Part shown: positions 36,177 through 49,418 of the stretch, one piece after another
How positions within the stretch are numbered: position 1 is the first letter of the stretch
How the letters are laid out: each line of letters begins with the position of its first letter
Assembly: GCF_019393635.1 (NCBI RefSeq)
Contig: NC_057862.1
Location: 477,280,669 to 477,344,668, forward strand
DNA: 64,000 bases
Source of the DNA: Dromiciops gliroides
Taxonomy: Eukaryota > Chordata > Mammalia > Microbiotheria > Microbiotheriidae
Direction of reading: 5' to 3'
Made by a program: the position numbers and the translations under genes
Notes under the pieces: generated by a model
What the model was told of the DNA's origin: nothing
The model's database searches: none
Seen by the model: only the letters and a program-made list of their open reading frames with translations

Positions 36177-37345
36177 TGGTGTTGTTGTTGTTGTTCAGTC
36201 ATTCAGTTATATCTGCATCTTTGTGACCCCATAGACCATAGCACACCAGGCTTTTCTATGTTCAACTCTCTTCCAAAGTCTGTACAAGCTCATGTTTGTT
36301 GCTTCCATGACACTATCTATCCATCTCATCCTCTGATGTCCCCTTCTCCTTTTGCCTTCTATCTTTCCCAAAATTAGGGTATTTTCCAATGAGTCCTGTC
36401 TTCTTCTTCTTTTTTTTTTTTTCCTGCAGGGCAATGAGGGTTAAGTGACTTGCCCAGGGTCACGCAGCTAGTAAGCATCAAGTGTCTGAGGCCGGATTTG
36501 AATTCAGATTCTCCTGAATCCAGGGCCGGTATTTTATCCATTGCGCCACCTAGCTGCCCTGAATCCTATCTTCTCATTATGTAACCAACCTATTTAAGTT
36601 TCAGCTTCAGTAATTGACCATCCAATGAATGATCTAAATTAATTTCTTTAATCATTGACTGATTTGATCTCCTTGTTGTCCAAGAGACTCTCCAAAGTCT
36701 TCTCCAACACCACAATTCAAAAGTGTTGATTCTTCAGCACCCAGCTTTCCTTATAGTCCACCTCTCACTGCCATACATTGCAAATGGGAAAAAAAACATA
36801 GTTTTTGACGCTATGGGACCCTTGTTGCAAAGTGACATCTCTACTTTTAAGTATATGGTCCAGATTTGCCATAGCTTTCCTTCCAAGCAGCAAGCATCTT
36901 TTAATTTCATGGTTGCAGTTTCTGTCTGCAGTGATCATTGAGCCCAAGAATATAAAATCTGACACTACTTCCATTTCTTCTCCCTCTATTTGCCAGGAAG
37001 TGATGGGACCAGTTGCCAAGATCTTAGTGGATTTTTTAGTGTTCAGCTTCAAGCCAGCTTTTCCACTCTCCTCTTTCACTCTCATCAAAAGGCTTCTTAA
37101 TTCTTCTTCACTTTCTGCCATCCGAGTGGTATCATGTACACATCTGAGATTGTTGATATTTTTCCTGACAACCTTAATTCTAGCTTTTGATTCATCCAGC
37201 CTTGAATTTTGCATGATATAGTCTGCATCTAAGTTAAATATAGAAGGTGACAATATACTACTTTCCCAATCTTAAATCAATCAGTTGTTTCATGTTGCAT
37301 TCTAACTGCTGCTTCTTGGCCTGCATACAAGTTGGTTGCCCCTCC
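36177..37345 (-). mobile_element. BovB-like RTE LINE, 3' part, antisense
   Basis: The minus-strand peptides are diagnostic. 37253-36765 contains RKNINNLRCVHDTTRMAESE, EELRSLLMRVKEESGKAGLK, LNTKKSTKI and DFIFLGSMITAD (the usual YADDT box reads VHDTT). 36434-36207 contains LILGKIEGKRRRGHQRMRWI, the RTE C-terminus. The 3' end is GTT-rich (36180-36200), as in RTE elements. Stops and frame changes make it inactive. A WSINE1-like SINE sits inside (36405-36560). Confidence 0.85.
36405..36560 (-). mobile_element. WSINE1-like SINE inside RTE
   Basis: Antisense, with imperfect duplication GAGTCCTGTCTTCT / GAATCCTATCTTCT (36391-36404 and 36561-36574). Confidence 0.85.
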
Positions 37346-37362
37346 TCTTTTAGGATTTTTAA

Positions 37363-37507
37363 GGACAGCTAGGTGGCACAGTGGATAAAGCATTGGCCCT
37401 GGATTCAGGAAGACCTGAGTTCAAATCCAACCTCAGACACTTGACACTTACTAGCTGTGTAACCCTGGGTAAGTCACTTAACCCTCAATGCCTGCAAAAA
37501 AAAAAAA
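37363..37507 (+). mobile_element. WSINE1-like SINE
   Basis: GGACAGCTAGGTGGCACAG start, CORE, A-rich tail. Confidence 0.85.
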
Positions 37508-37544
37508 TAGAGAGAAAGAGGGAGAGAGAGTTATCAGTATGTTC

Positions 37545-37715
37545 AGAGGTGTTGAGGGAACTGAAGACCATGCCATGTAAGAGGTATTAGACTTATCCTT
37601 CTTGACCTCAGAGGGTAGAACTAGTAGCAATGAGTAGAAGTTGAAAAGAGATAAATTTAAGTTCCATATTTTAAGTGTGTATGTTGGGTAGAAAGTAGAC
37701 TCATTTAGTACATAT
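37545..37715 (+). mobile_element. CR1/L3-type fragment
   Basis: GACCTCAGAGGGTAGAACTA and GTAGCAATGAGTAGAAGTTG, the CR1/L3 3' signature. Confidence 0.6.
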
Positions 37716-37949
37716 TCAAAAATTAATTTCCCACCCAGCCCAACTGATAGAAATAATTTAAACTATAAGCTAAAATTAATAAACAGGCAACAGAGACAAA
37801 AAGGTATTAATGTTTTAAATGAAGTACAAACACACATCTTTTTCCTATTACCCACTTTGCAAAGTATGTAGAAGATTTCCCTGTCAAAATTGAACACTCA
37901 CTGGTTCTATGACCTTGGAAATCTTGATAAAGGAAAAAGAGACCTGAAT

Positions 37950-38370
37950 TTGAGGGACAGTAGGGTATAGTGTATGGAACACTGCACTTGGATTCTGGAA
38001 AACCTGAGTTTGAATCCTTGTTCAGACACTTATTAGCTGGGTGAGTCTGGGCAAGTCATGTAACCTCCTCAGGGATAATAATTGCAAAGTTGTAGTAAGT
38101 ATGAAATGCTATGTGTAAATCACAAAACTATGTATAAAACAAAATGCTCTATATAAAGTACTTTGTAAATATTAAAGCATTCATTATTATTATTATTATT
38201 ATTATAAGGTAGAGTGTGTACATTCAAATCCCAGCTCTGCTTTAATATTTATGAAACTTTTCTGTAAGTCACTTGACCACTAAGGGTTTTACTTTTCTCA
38301 TTTGTAAAATGAATGGGTTGGGCCAGATGACCTCCAAGGTGCCTTTCACTTCTAAAATCTATGCTCCTAA
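37950..38370 (+). mobile_element. THER1 and MIR-type SINEs
   Basis: 37950-38210 THER1-like, ending in (ATT)n at 38185-38207. 38215-38370 MIR with AAATGAATGGGTTGGGCC and TGACCTCCAAGG. Confidence 0.65.
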
Positions 38371-39284
38371 ATCACACAATCTGAGTTTCAGTTTTCTTAT
38401 ATTTAAATCAGTATAATAAGAAATGAGTTAACATAGGTAAAAACCCTTTGCAATTGTTATTATCTGTGCAAATACGAGTTATTAGCATTAGTAGTTAAGA
38501 AGTATTGTTCCATGCCCTTTCTGTTATTCTTATATTCTCTACTTGCATTATTTATTTTATATTCTTGTTTTTTAAAAATCTTTATATTTCTTTTGTTCTT
38601 GCTTCTCCACCTGGAATTTTCTCAGGGACAGAAGCCCATACCTTCTTTTTGTTTGGATCTCTCCATAGTGTTCATTCAGTATATCAGTCAGGAGTAGGAT
38701 GGGGTAGATGAAATTATGCCCCAAGCACCAACATCTTCAGAATTTAATCCCTTTTCTATTCTAGCAACAGAGTACTTGCTATCAAAATGGCCTCTACCTA
38801 GGACTCCTTCCCAAGAGTCTGTGTCTGCTTCACCACGTTTCCAAATACCACCTCCCCACTGGAACTCAGTGAATGACACATCATTTGATTTGAGAATCAA
38901 CAGTATGAAGTATGTTTGGGATCAGCATAGGGTTAATTGAGGGAACAGTGGATACATGGAACTCCCATCTCTTTCATTCCCCCTTAGAAAATTCATCCCT
39001 GGCCCTAGCCCTATCCTCTTTTATCCTCCCGCTCCTCTGTCCATTAATATTGCTATTCCCTTTGGACACCTCCACCACCCCTTCAACAGAAACACACACA
39101 CAAACACACACACACACATACACGCACACACAGAGTTTCCCTCAGGAACCAAAATTTCTGGTTATGGCTACCTGATTATGGTTCCCTTTCTCTATGTTTT
39201 CTATTCTGACCCCTTTCCTGCCATCCTTTTCCATGCTCTTCTCTCTCCTTTTATCCTGACTACCTAATCTTCATTTTAGATAAA
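38371..39284. other. Mostly unassigned; L2-like pieces and (CA)n
   Basis: 38500-38700 may be L2 3' UTR. 39090-39132 is a CA microsatellite. The 74-codon frame at 38716 has no recognisable match. Confidence 0.4.
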
Positions 39285-39535
39285 GAACATAATTCATTTC
39301 AATTCAATTCATTAAGCATGAACTAAGTGCCTTTTAAAATCAAAATAAGCTAGTCCTCATCCTCATGAAGCTTGCAGTCTCCTGAAGAAAACATTTATAG
39401 ATAAGCAAATGCAAAATATATACAATATAAATATCAAATAATTTCAGAGGAAGCACTAAAAATTAGGGGATAAAAACTCATAGGAGAGGGCTCTTGGGTC
39501 AAACTGTGAAGGAGTTTAGGGATGCTAAGAGGCAG
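39285..39535. mobile_element. Ancient interspersed repeat (L2/L3-like, not named)
   Basis: Starts with a TTCATTAAGCATGAACTAAG motif, then CATGAAGCTTGCAGTCTCCT, and ends GAGCATTCCAGGAAC. The same family appears at 44797, 47255, 53130 and 56285. Confidence 0.5.
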
Positions 39536-40214
39536 AGGTGAGGAGAAAGAGCATTCCAGGAACAAAAAACAGTGCTATGAAAAGTACTTTCCCTATACAT
39601 TATGACTTGTTATTTATTATTTCAGTTAACTCTTTCTTTTGTGGTTACTTGTTATATTTCCATTTTTTTAGTTCCATTTCTTGCTCCTTTTTAAAAAATC
39701 CTACAACATTAGTATACTTTTCCTTCTTCTCTCTTATCATTCCCACCCCTCTCACCTCCCCAAAGGGAGGTTCAGGTGAAAAATGGTTGTATTTCATTAT
39801 ACACTATAACCGCACTTGAAGACAGAAAACCAAGAGCTCTGGAGCCAAGGGTAGAAAAGGGAGAAAAGCTCTGGAGCTCCTCCTTGTGGTCACAACGCAA
39901 CACAAATATTATTGACGTTGTAGGCTTGGATATTTGGGGTAGTATTCCAGCCCTTCTAGTTTTCCAGTGGATCTCTGATCTCAACAGTATGGGCATTCCC
40001 TCTAACTATGCAGGTTGCCACCCATCCATCATGAGTAACTATCTTCCATTTCTCCTCCATAAATTAGCCACATGCATCCAATCCATCAACAATGAACCAT
40101 TTTGCTATGCTTCCTAAATAAGGCTTCTTTCTGTACTAACCTGTACATCTCCTCTTCTCCATTAATCACTATGTCTAAATACATGCCAGCTTATGGACTC
40201 TCTGTAATTGAGGA
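39536..40214. other. Unassigned sequence
   Basis: No match recognised. The 113-codon frame at 39776-40117 lacks any domain I know and overlaps an antisense frame, so I do not call it a gene. Confidence 0.35.
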
Positions 40215-40604
40215 CCTGTGTGCATATCCCACTTCTGACACTTATTACCTATGTGACCTTGGTCAAGGTACTATCTCCTTCAGTTTCCTCAACTATAAAA
40301 ATGGGGATGATAATAATAGCACCTACCTCCCAGGGTTATGATGAGGATCAAATGAGATAGTATTTGTGAAGAGCCTGGAACAAAGTAGATTCTTTTTTTT
40401 TGTGTGTGTGAGGCAATTGGGGTTAAGTGACTTGCCCAGGGTCACACAGCTAGTAAGTTTTAAGTTTCTGAGGTCAGATTTGAACTCAGGTCCTCCTGAC
40501 TCCAGGGCCAGTGCTCTATCTACTGTGCCACCTAGCTGCCCCCCCACATAGTAGATTCTTAATAATACTGTCTCAGTTTCTACATCTGTAAAATGGATGG
40601 GGGA
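40215..40604 (+). mobile_element. THER1 SINE split by an antisense WSINE1-like SINE
   Basis: THER1 text (TATGTGACCTTGGTCAAGG, GAGATAGTATTTGTGAAGAG) is interrupted by a SINE at 40395-40549 with a perfect 11-bp duplication AGTAGATTCTT (40384-40394 and 40550-40560), then resumes. Confidence 0.85.
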
Positions 40605-41245
40605 TACTTATCAATTGGGTAATAGTTGAACATATTAAACTATATAAATATAATGGAATAATATTGTACCATGAAAAATGACAAAAGAGACATTTTATGT
40701 GAAACCTGGAAAGATTTGTAGGAGCTAATATAAAGTGAGTAGAACTATATATGTGTGTGTGTGTATAGATGTATATATATATACATACATCTTATACATA
40801 GATGTATATATAATAACAACACTTTAAAAAACAACTTTGGGGGGCACAGTGGATAAAGTACCGGCCTTGGATTCAGGAGTACCTGAGTTCAAATCCAGCC
40901 TCAGACATTTGACACTAGCTGTGTGACCCTAGGCAAGTCACTTAACCCCCATTGCCCCACAAAACAAACAACAAAAAAAACTTTGAAAACCTTAGAAACT
41001 ATAATTAACTCAATGACTAATCATGATTCCAGAAGACCTATGATAAAGCATACTACCCATGTGAAAGAGAAGTTATGGATACGGAACACAAAATAAGATC
41101 TTTTTTGGATATAGCCAATGCAGGAATTTTTTGTTTGTTTTACTATATATGCTGTATTTGTTACAAGGATTTTGCTTTTCTTTCTTTCTTTTTTAATGGA
41201 GGGAGGAGGGAGGAGAGACAATGTGACTTTCATTTGATTAAAAAA
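40605..41245 (+). mobile_element. L1 3' region with SINE and TA/TG repeat inside
   Basis: Sense L1 3' text (TATCAATTGGGTAATAGTTG, GAAACCTGGAAAGATTTG), a TG/TA run near 40750-40810, a WSINE1-like SINE at 40839-40975, then 3' UTR-like sequence to about 41245. Confidence 0.65.
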
Positions 41246-41252
41246 ATTTTAA

Positions 41253-41430
41253 GGGGGCAGCTAGGTGGTGCAGTGGAGAAAGCACCAGCCCTGCATTCAG
41301 GAGGACCTGAGTTCAAATCTGGCCTCAGACACTTGATACTTACTAGCTGTGTGACCCTGGGCAAGTCACTTAACCCTCATTGCCCAACAAAAATAAAATA
41401 AAATAAAATAAAATAAAATAAATTTAATAT
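41253..41430 (+). mobile_element. WSINE1-like SINE with (AAAAT)n tail
   Basis: Full SINE starting GGGGGCAGCTAGGTGGTG. The tail is about 7 units of AAAAT/AAATA. Confidence 0.9.
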
Positions 41431-41434
41431 AAGA

Positions 41435-41775
41435 AAGAAAAAATGAAAATGGAGAGGTTGGACTAGGTGACCTCTGAGGTCCCTTCCAGCATGGAGTCTA
41501 TGATTATTTCCATTTGTTTTTGTTATTCAGTAGTTTCAGTCATGTCTGACTCTTTGTGAATCCATGTGGGGTTTTCTTGGCAAAGATACTTGAGTGGTTT
41601 TCCATTTCCTCCTCCAGCTCATTTTACAGATAAGGAAACCGAGGGAAACAAGGTTAGATGACTTGCCTGAGGTCACATAACTACTAAGTGTCTGAGGACA
41701 GATTTTAACTCAGGAAGATTAGTCTTCCTGACTCCAGACCTGGCACTCTATCCACTGTGCCACCTAGCTGCCCCT
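41435..41775. mobile_element. CR1/L3 end (sense) and Mar1 SINE (antisense)
   Basis: 41435-41512: GGTTGGACTAGGTGACCTCT and GAGGTCCCTTCCAGC, a CR1/L3 or MIR terminus. 41520-41775: a complete antisense Mar1-type SINE. Confidence 0.75.
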
Positions 41776-41809
41776 TGGAGAGCAATATGACAATGTGATT
41801 CTATGGTTC

Positions 41810-42255
41810 TATAATGCTGGAGAGGCAGCATGGTACAATGAAAAAGGAACTGGGTTTGAAGTCAAAGAACCTGGATTTGAATCCCTGCTCTGTCATTTAT
41901 TACCTGTGTGACCTTGGTCAAGTTACCTCCCCTTTCTGTGCCTCTGTTTCCCCACATATAAAATATGAGGGTTCACATAAATGTCCTCTAAGGTCTTTTC
42001 CATCCCTAAATGTATAATGCTGTGTTCCTGCATATGTGATGGCCTTACCTGCCAAATTTCCTGAGCAACCCAGTTTCATATATTCTAACTCACTGCATGC
42101 ATTGCCATTATAAAAATATCATGGAAAACCTAATATATCAGCAAATAGTAACTGAATGAATCAAGGTCCTTCAGGGTAGTAACTGTTAGTTTTTGTTCTT
42201 GTCCCCAACCCAGTTCAGTACCTTGCACACAGTACACACTTAATAAATGTTCACC
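41810..42255 (+). mobile_element. MIR, unique spacer, then L2 end
   Basis: 41815-42010 MIR (GAATCCCTGCTCTGTC, TGTGACCTTGGTCAAG). 42160-42255 L2 terminus (TACACACTTAATAAATGTTC). Confidence 0.65.
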
Positions 42256-42309
42256 TAGGGAACAAACATTTATTAAGTACTTCCTGTATGTTAGGCAAGT
42301 GTTTAGTGC

Positions 42310-42645
42310 CAGGGATGTTGTAAGATATTTTGATAACTGTATTTGTAACCAATGTAATTGGCTTCCTTTGTAATCCTATAGATATTATACATTTAAAAAT
42401 ATTATTCTGGGGGACAGCTAGGTGGCGCAGTGGATAAAGCACTGGCCCTGGATTAAGGAGGACCTGAGTTCAAATCCAGCCTCAGACACTTGACACTTAC
42501 TAGCTGTGTGACCCTGGGCAAGTCACTTAACCCCCATTGCCCCGCCAAAAAAAAAAAAATATTCTGGGAAGGTATCCATAGGCTTTACCATATGCCAAAG
42601 GAGTCCATGGCATAAATAAATGTTAAGAACCCCTGCGCAGGGCTA
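42310..42645 (+). mobile_element. hAT-like short DNA element split by a SINE
   Basis: Internal text shared with 61249-61438 (TTTTGATAACTGTA, GGTATCCATAGGCTTTACC) and a right terminus GTTAAGAACCCCTG. The left terminus is not clear. A WSINE1-like SINE sits at 42411-42553, with the flank AAATATT(ATT)CTGG repeated. Confidence 0.6.
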
Positions 42646-42714
42646 CAGAATTCTCTGAACTCATGGGCTGTCTAAAATGCCTCTTTTATTTCAAGCTAAT
42701 CATCTGGTGACCTG

Positions 42715-42865
42715 TACTCATAGATCTAGAATTGGAAGGAACCTAAGAGGTCAACTCCCTCACTTTACAGATGAAGAAACTGAGGCCCAGAGAGATTAAG
42801 TGGTTTTTCCAAGGTCACAAACATAGTATCAGAAGAAGGATCTGAACCCAGATGGTGGACTATGA
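42715..42865 (-). mobile_element. MIR, antisense
   Basis: GAACCTAAGAGGTCAACTCC, AAACTGAGGCCCAGAG and AAGGTCACAAAC. Confidence 0.7.
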
Positions 42866-43108
42866 ATGGATAAGGAATGTCACATGCACTGTCAGATGCA
42901 TTCATGACTTCAGTTGTTTCTTTTGGTATTTTTAAGTAGTAATGGGAAGCATCTATGATGAAACTAACAAACAGCACTAATAAAACATTTTTAAAATAAT
43001 AAATCTGGAGGGAAAGTACTGAACAAGACACGTTAGCCCATGAGAACACAAGGTTATGGATGGTTCTGGGCCTATTAAAACTGGAAAATTAGCTAAGGTA
43101 ATGTTCAC

Positions 43109-43720
43109 TGGGACAGCTAGATGGCACTATGGATAGAGTACCAGCCCCGGAGTCAGGAGAACCTGAAGTCAGTAAGACCTCAGAAACTTAATTAGCTGTG
43201 TGACTCTGGGCAAGTCACTTAACTGTCTTTGCTTCAGTTTCTTTATGTATAAAATGAGCTGGAGAAGGAAATGGCAAACCATTCTAGCATCTTTGCAAAA
43301 AAAAAAAACAAAAAACCCAAATGGGGTCACAGAGAGTCAGAAATGAGTGAAATAACAACCACCAAATTTTCACTAGTCTTCCACAATCTGGCTCTAGCTT
43401 ACCTTTCTAGCTTTTTCTCATATTAATCCTCTCCACACACTCAACAGTCCAGCCAAAGTGGATCACCCTAGAAACAGCTAGGTGGCATAGAGGTTAGAGT
43501 GCAGGTCTTGGAATAAGGAAAATTTACCTTTGAATCCTGCTTTGGATACTTGCTAGTTATGTGACTCTGGGCAAATCACACTCAGTTTTCTCATTTGCAA
43601 AATTAGGATAAAAATAATTCCTACTTCAAAGGAGTGTTATGAACATCAAATGAAATAATAATATGCATATAAAGTCCTGGACAATTTTTAAAATATTATA
43701 CAAATTAATTAGCTATTATG
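43109..43720 (+). mobile_element. Mar1 SINE, L2 piece and THER1/MIR
   Basis: 43109-43365 Mar1-type SINE with its RTE-like tail. 43370-43465 L2-like. 43470-43720 THER1/MIR with CTATTATG end. Confidence 0.7.
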
Positions 43721-43844
43721 TTCCTTGAATATTACCTTCTTTGACCTTACTTTCTTCATCTGTCAATAGGAATAATAATACCTATCCTACTTACTTCACA
43801 GGATTGCTATGAAGTATCAGGTTTTAGATACTTACATACATACA

Positions 43845-43847
43845 TAC

Positions 43848-43890
<43 letters not shown>

Positions 43891-43912
43891 TATATATATA
43901 TATATATATGAA
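43845..43912. repeat. (TG)n(TA)n microsatellite
   Basis: About 16 TG units followed by TA units, within L2/MIR debris. Confidence 0.9.
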
Positions 43913-44069
43913 ACGTCTTTGATAACTGTCAAGCACTATGTGGACATGTAAACATTTCTTATTTAAGAAAAATAAGAAAACCAGTTTTTTCTAGGTTTTC
44001 TTTTTCTAAAACCTACAGGTGAACCAGAGCAAGTCAAATATATCACTGAGGGGGGAAAGGATAATAATA

Positions 44070-44320
44070 ATTACTATTATTATTAATAATAACTCACATT
44101 TCTATAGCATCTTAAATTTTATAAAGCACTTGAAAAATGAGATGCATTATCTCCTTTGAGCTTGACAACCCTTTGAAATATGTGCTATTATGATCTTCAA
44201 TATACAAAAGAGGAAACGGGTTCAGAGAAATTAAGTGACTTGCCCAGGATCATACAGCTTGTAAATGCCTAGACAAATTTGAACCCAAGTCTTTCTTACT
44301 TGGAGCCTAGCACTCAATGT
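44070..44320 (-). mobile_element. THER1/MIR-type SINE, antisense
   Basis: (ATT)n-like edge, TTATAAAGCACTTGAAAAA, then GAGAAATTAAGTGACTTGCC. Confidence 0.75.
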
Positions 44321-44740
44321 ATTACAGTAGTAAAACTTCTGGGAATTTCCTTCCCTTCCCCTTTCTTCCCTCCTCTCTCCCAGTAGCTCATTCTGCTTCA
44401 GCATCTCTTCTCTGACTCTATGATTGGTTATTTGCCAAAATTTAACCAACTCTCACATGTTAGACAAAGAGTTAACAACAATGCCTTCTCTAGAGAAACT
44501 GATATCAGTCTTTTTCTCCCTGCTAAAATGAAGGCCTCTTTTTTAGAAATATATATCTCAGACAATCTGTGACACAAACAAAAGCTGGAAAGAATTCAGA
44601 AAGTTGTGCAATATGATGTTGTGCAAAGATCATTCGGTACGAAGTCAGAAGACCTGAATGTGAATTACAGTTTACCTGATTATGGGGCAAGTCAAGTAAC
44701 TTCTCTAAGCCTCAGTTAGAGATTGGATCAGATAAAGAAT
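44321..44740. other. Unassigned, with a MIR at the right end
   Basis: 44340-44630 matches nothing recognised. 44640-44735 is a sense MIR remnant. Confidence 0.4.
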
Positions 44741-44741
44741 G

Positions 44742-44796
44742 AATGAATGAATGAATGAATGAATGAATGAATGAATGAATGAATGAATGAATGAAC
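44742..44796. repeat. (GAAT)n microsatellite
   Basis: About 13 near-perfect GAAT units. The repeated 'SFIH' peptide on the minus strand is its translation. Confidence 0.95.
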
Positions 44797-45065
44797 AAGG
44801 ATTTATTAAGTACCGACTTTATGCCAGGGACTAGGCTAGATATTTGGGGCATAAATAAGAATGAAGCAGTCCTTGCCTTCAACAAGCTTAGCATTCTAAT
44901 AGAATGATGTAACATGTGTAGAGATGCTAGGACCAGAGAAGGGAATTTTGGTCTGCAGATTAAGGAATTGTAAGTGGAGCCAGGGTTATACAGCTGATAA
45001 ATGCCTAGACAGAATTTGAACCTGAGTCTTCCTGACTTTGAGTCTAGCACTCTATCTACTAGAGT
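44797..45065. mobile_element. Ancient interspersed repeat and antisense MIR
   Basis: 44797-44945: AAGGATTTATTAAGTACCG, then CCTTCAACAAGCTTAGC. 44950-45065: antisense MIR-like. Confidence 0.5.
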
Positions 45066-45417
45066 AATACAACTCCTTCTGGGAATTCCTCTCCCCTCCT
45101 CCACCCCTTTGTTTCTGAGCTTTCTCTCTCATTTGCTGTTGGTTGTCATACCTTTTCCAGTAGCAATGGTAACTTTGATTTGATGTGATTATTCTTTACA
45201 GAGGAAAAATCGTAGATGGAAAGCAAGAAGGGTTTGAGCTTTGCTGAAGTCAAGGTACCCAAGATTGGTAGGCTTTGATGTGCTGACATATGGTTGGATG
45301 GAATGTGGAACATAGTCATCATAGTGGGTTAGGTGAATTTAAATATGCTCACTCACCAGTGATTGTTAAGTTCCCTTCCAGCTCTGAACTCTATTATCCT
45401 ACTAGCTGTATGAACTT

Positions 45418-45840
45418 CTTGTTGTTATTGAGTCATTTTTCAGTAGTGTCTGACCCTGCATGACCCTTTTTGGTGTCTTCTTGGCAAAGATGCCAAGATG
45501 CATTTGCTTTTCCAGCTCATTTTACAGATGAGGAAACTCACCCAAACAAGGTTACATGACTTGCCCAGGGGCACACAGCTAATAAATATCTGAGGCTGGA
45601 TTTGAATTCATGAAGATGCGTCTTCCTAACTCCAGGTCCAGCACTCTATCCACTGCACCACCTAGTTGCCCCAATGAACTTGGAGCATTACTTAGTCTCT
45701 CCTAGTCTCAGTTTCTTCCTCTGTAAAATAAGGCTTATAATATGTGCTCTGCTTTCTTCATAGAGTTTTCTGAAGCTCAAATGATATCGTATGTAAAGAG
45801 TTTTGCCAATGTTAAAGCTCCAATCATTATTATTATCACA
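45418..45840. mobile_element. Mar1 SINE (antisense) inside a MIR/THER1
   Basis: The Mar1-type SINE at 45418-45672 is bounded by ATGAACTT copies (45411-45418 and 45674-45681). THER1/MIR 3' text resumes (CTCAGTTTCTTCCTC, CAAATGATATCG) to about 45840. Confidence 0.75.
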
Positions 45841-45974
45841 CCCACCAGGGCTCAGAATGAGACTTTATTCTTGATAATGAGTTTGACCCAGACCATCTTT
45901 TGTGCTAAATGTCTTAAAGCATTCTGCTTTCATTGTTCCCTTGAAACCTTTTTATCCACAGGCTAATATATTTC

Positions 45975-46123
45975 TATCAGAAAGACAAAGAAGAGGATTG
46001 CTGCCTTCAAGTATTTGAATGGTTGTTATGTGGAAGAAATATTCAAATTATTCTTCTTAGCCATGGAGACTTTAACTAGGATCACTGGGTAAAAGTTACA
46101 GAGAGAAGGATATAATAGCATAA

Positions 46124-46160
<37 letters not shown>

Positions 46161-46610
46161 GGAAGGAAGGAAGGAAGGAAGGAAGGAAGGAAGGAAGGAA
46201 GGAAGGAAGGAAGGAAGGAAGGAAGGAAGGAAGGAAGGAAGGAAGGAAGAAATCTCAGGTTTTCTAGACTTCAGGCCCAGAGCTCTATCCATTGTACCAG
46301 TGGACCTAACTGCCTCCAATATAAGGAAAATCTTCCCAACAATTCCAAATAGCCAAAAGCCAAAGAAGTGCCTCAGTAGGTAACAGACGCCCCACCACCA
46401 CCACACTGCCACCAGAAATTGAGTACAACAAAAAGAATTCTGGATTTGGAAACCAAAGACCTCATTTCAGATACTGACTCTTTCACTTAGTACCTATATG
46501 ACCCCGGGCAGATCATTCTTACCTCCATAAACATGATTTTCCTCATCCCAAAACAAAGAGATTGGACTAGACCTCTGAGGTCCCTTTTAGCTCTAAATTT
46601 TCAATACAAG
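45975..46610 (+). mobile_element. CR1/L3 fragments around a microsatellite
   Basis: GGATTGCTGCCTTCAAGTAT and GAATGGTTGTTATGTGGAAG, then after the microsatellite AGGAAAATCTTCCCAACAAT, and GACCTCTGAGGTCCC near 46570. A MIR-like piece lies at about 46430-46555. Confidence 0.6.
46127..46248. repeat. (GA)n(GGAA)n microsatellite
   Basis: About 14 GA units, then about 23 uninterrupted GGAA/AGGA units. The GRKE- and PSFL-type frames on the two strands are its translations. Confidence 0.95.
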
Positions 46611-46796
46611 ACTAGATGACCACATGTCTGGCACTTTATGAAAATTATTCCACATAGAACTTGGACTCCATGGGACTTAGAGATTTTGTGATTATATGTC
46701 TATTAGATTCAAGTAAAAAAAAATCAGCAAAAGTTTATTAAGCATCTACTATGAGTCAGGCCCTGGAGATAGAAAAGTTTAAAAAAAAAAAAAAGA

Positions 46797-46985
46797 GGGG
46801 CAGCTAGATGGAGCAGTGGATAGAACACCGGCCCTGGAGTCAGGAGTACCTGAGTTCAAATCCGGCCTCAGACACTTAACACACACTTACTAGCTGTGGG
46901 ACCCTGGGCAAGTCACTTAACCCCAATTGCCTCACTAAAAAAACAAAAAAACACACAAAAAAAAACCCACACACACAAAAAAAAG
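46797..46985 (+). mobile_element. WSINE1-like SINE with CA/A-rich tail
   Basis: GGGGCAGCTAGATGGAGCAG start and an unusually long A/CA tail (46935-46985). Confidence 0.85.
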
Positions 46986-47254
46986 AGGTATTTGCCTTAA
47001 TCTGGGGATGCCACATATATGCACATGAGAATGATTCCAGATAGAGTGCCTAGAATACTGGATTTAGTGTTTTTAATTACAGGATATGGGTGTGGTTCTT
47101 CTGCTCACCCCTCAGTTTCCTTTGCTGATTGAAGCTATAGCCCATACTATGTGTGGGTGGACCCTAAATTCTGTCTCAGTCCTCCTTTCTCAATGAAAAT
47201 TAAGAGGTCTGACAGTATCACTCCCCTACATGAGTTCTATTGGTTCTTTATTCA

Positions 47255-49299
<2,045 letters not shown>

Positions 49300-49371
49300 G
49301 TCCTGGCCAGCTCAAAGACTCCAAGTGACCAGGCGCATCTTCTTGCCTATCCAGCCCCTCTTGCACAGAGT

Positions 49372-49377
49372 AATAAA
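49372..49377 (+). promoter_or_regulatory. Polyadenylation signal of AHCY retrocopy
   Basis: AATAAA located about 16 bases before the poly(A) tract. It was copied from the parent mRNA. Confidence 0.85.
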
Positions 49378-49418
49378 TGGTATTGAGGTTTGAAAAAAAA
49401 AAAAAAGAAAGGATTCCT

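Noticed and set aside
39776-40117. 113-codon frame as a gene
   Set aside because: No recognisable domain, overlapping antisense frame and no splice or start context.
46026-46412. Frames with repeated PSFL or GRKE units
   Set aside because: Translations of the (GGAA)n microsatellite.
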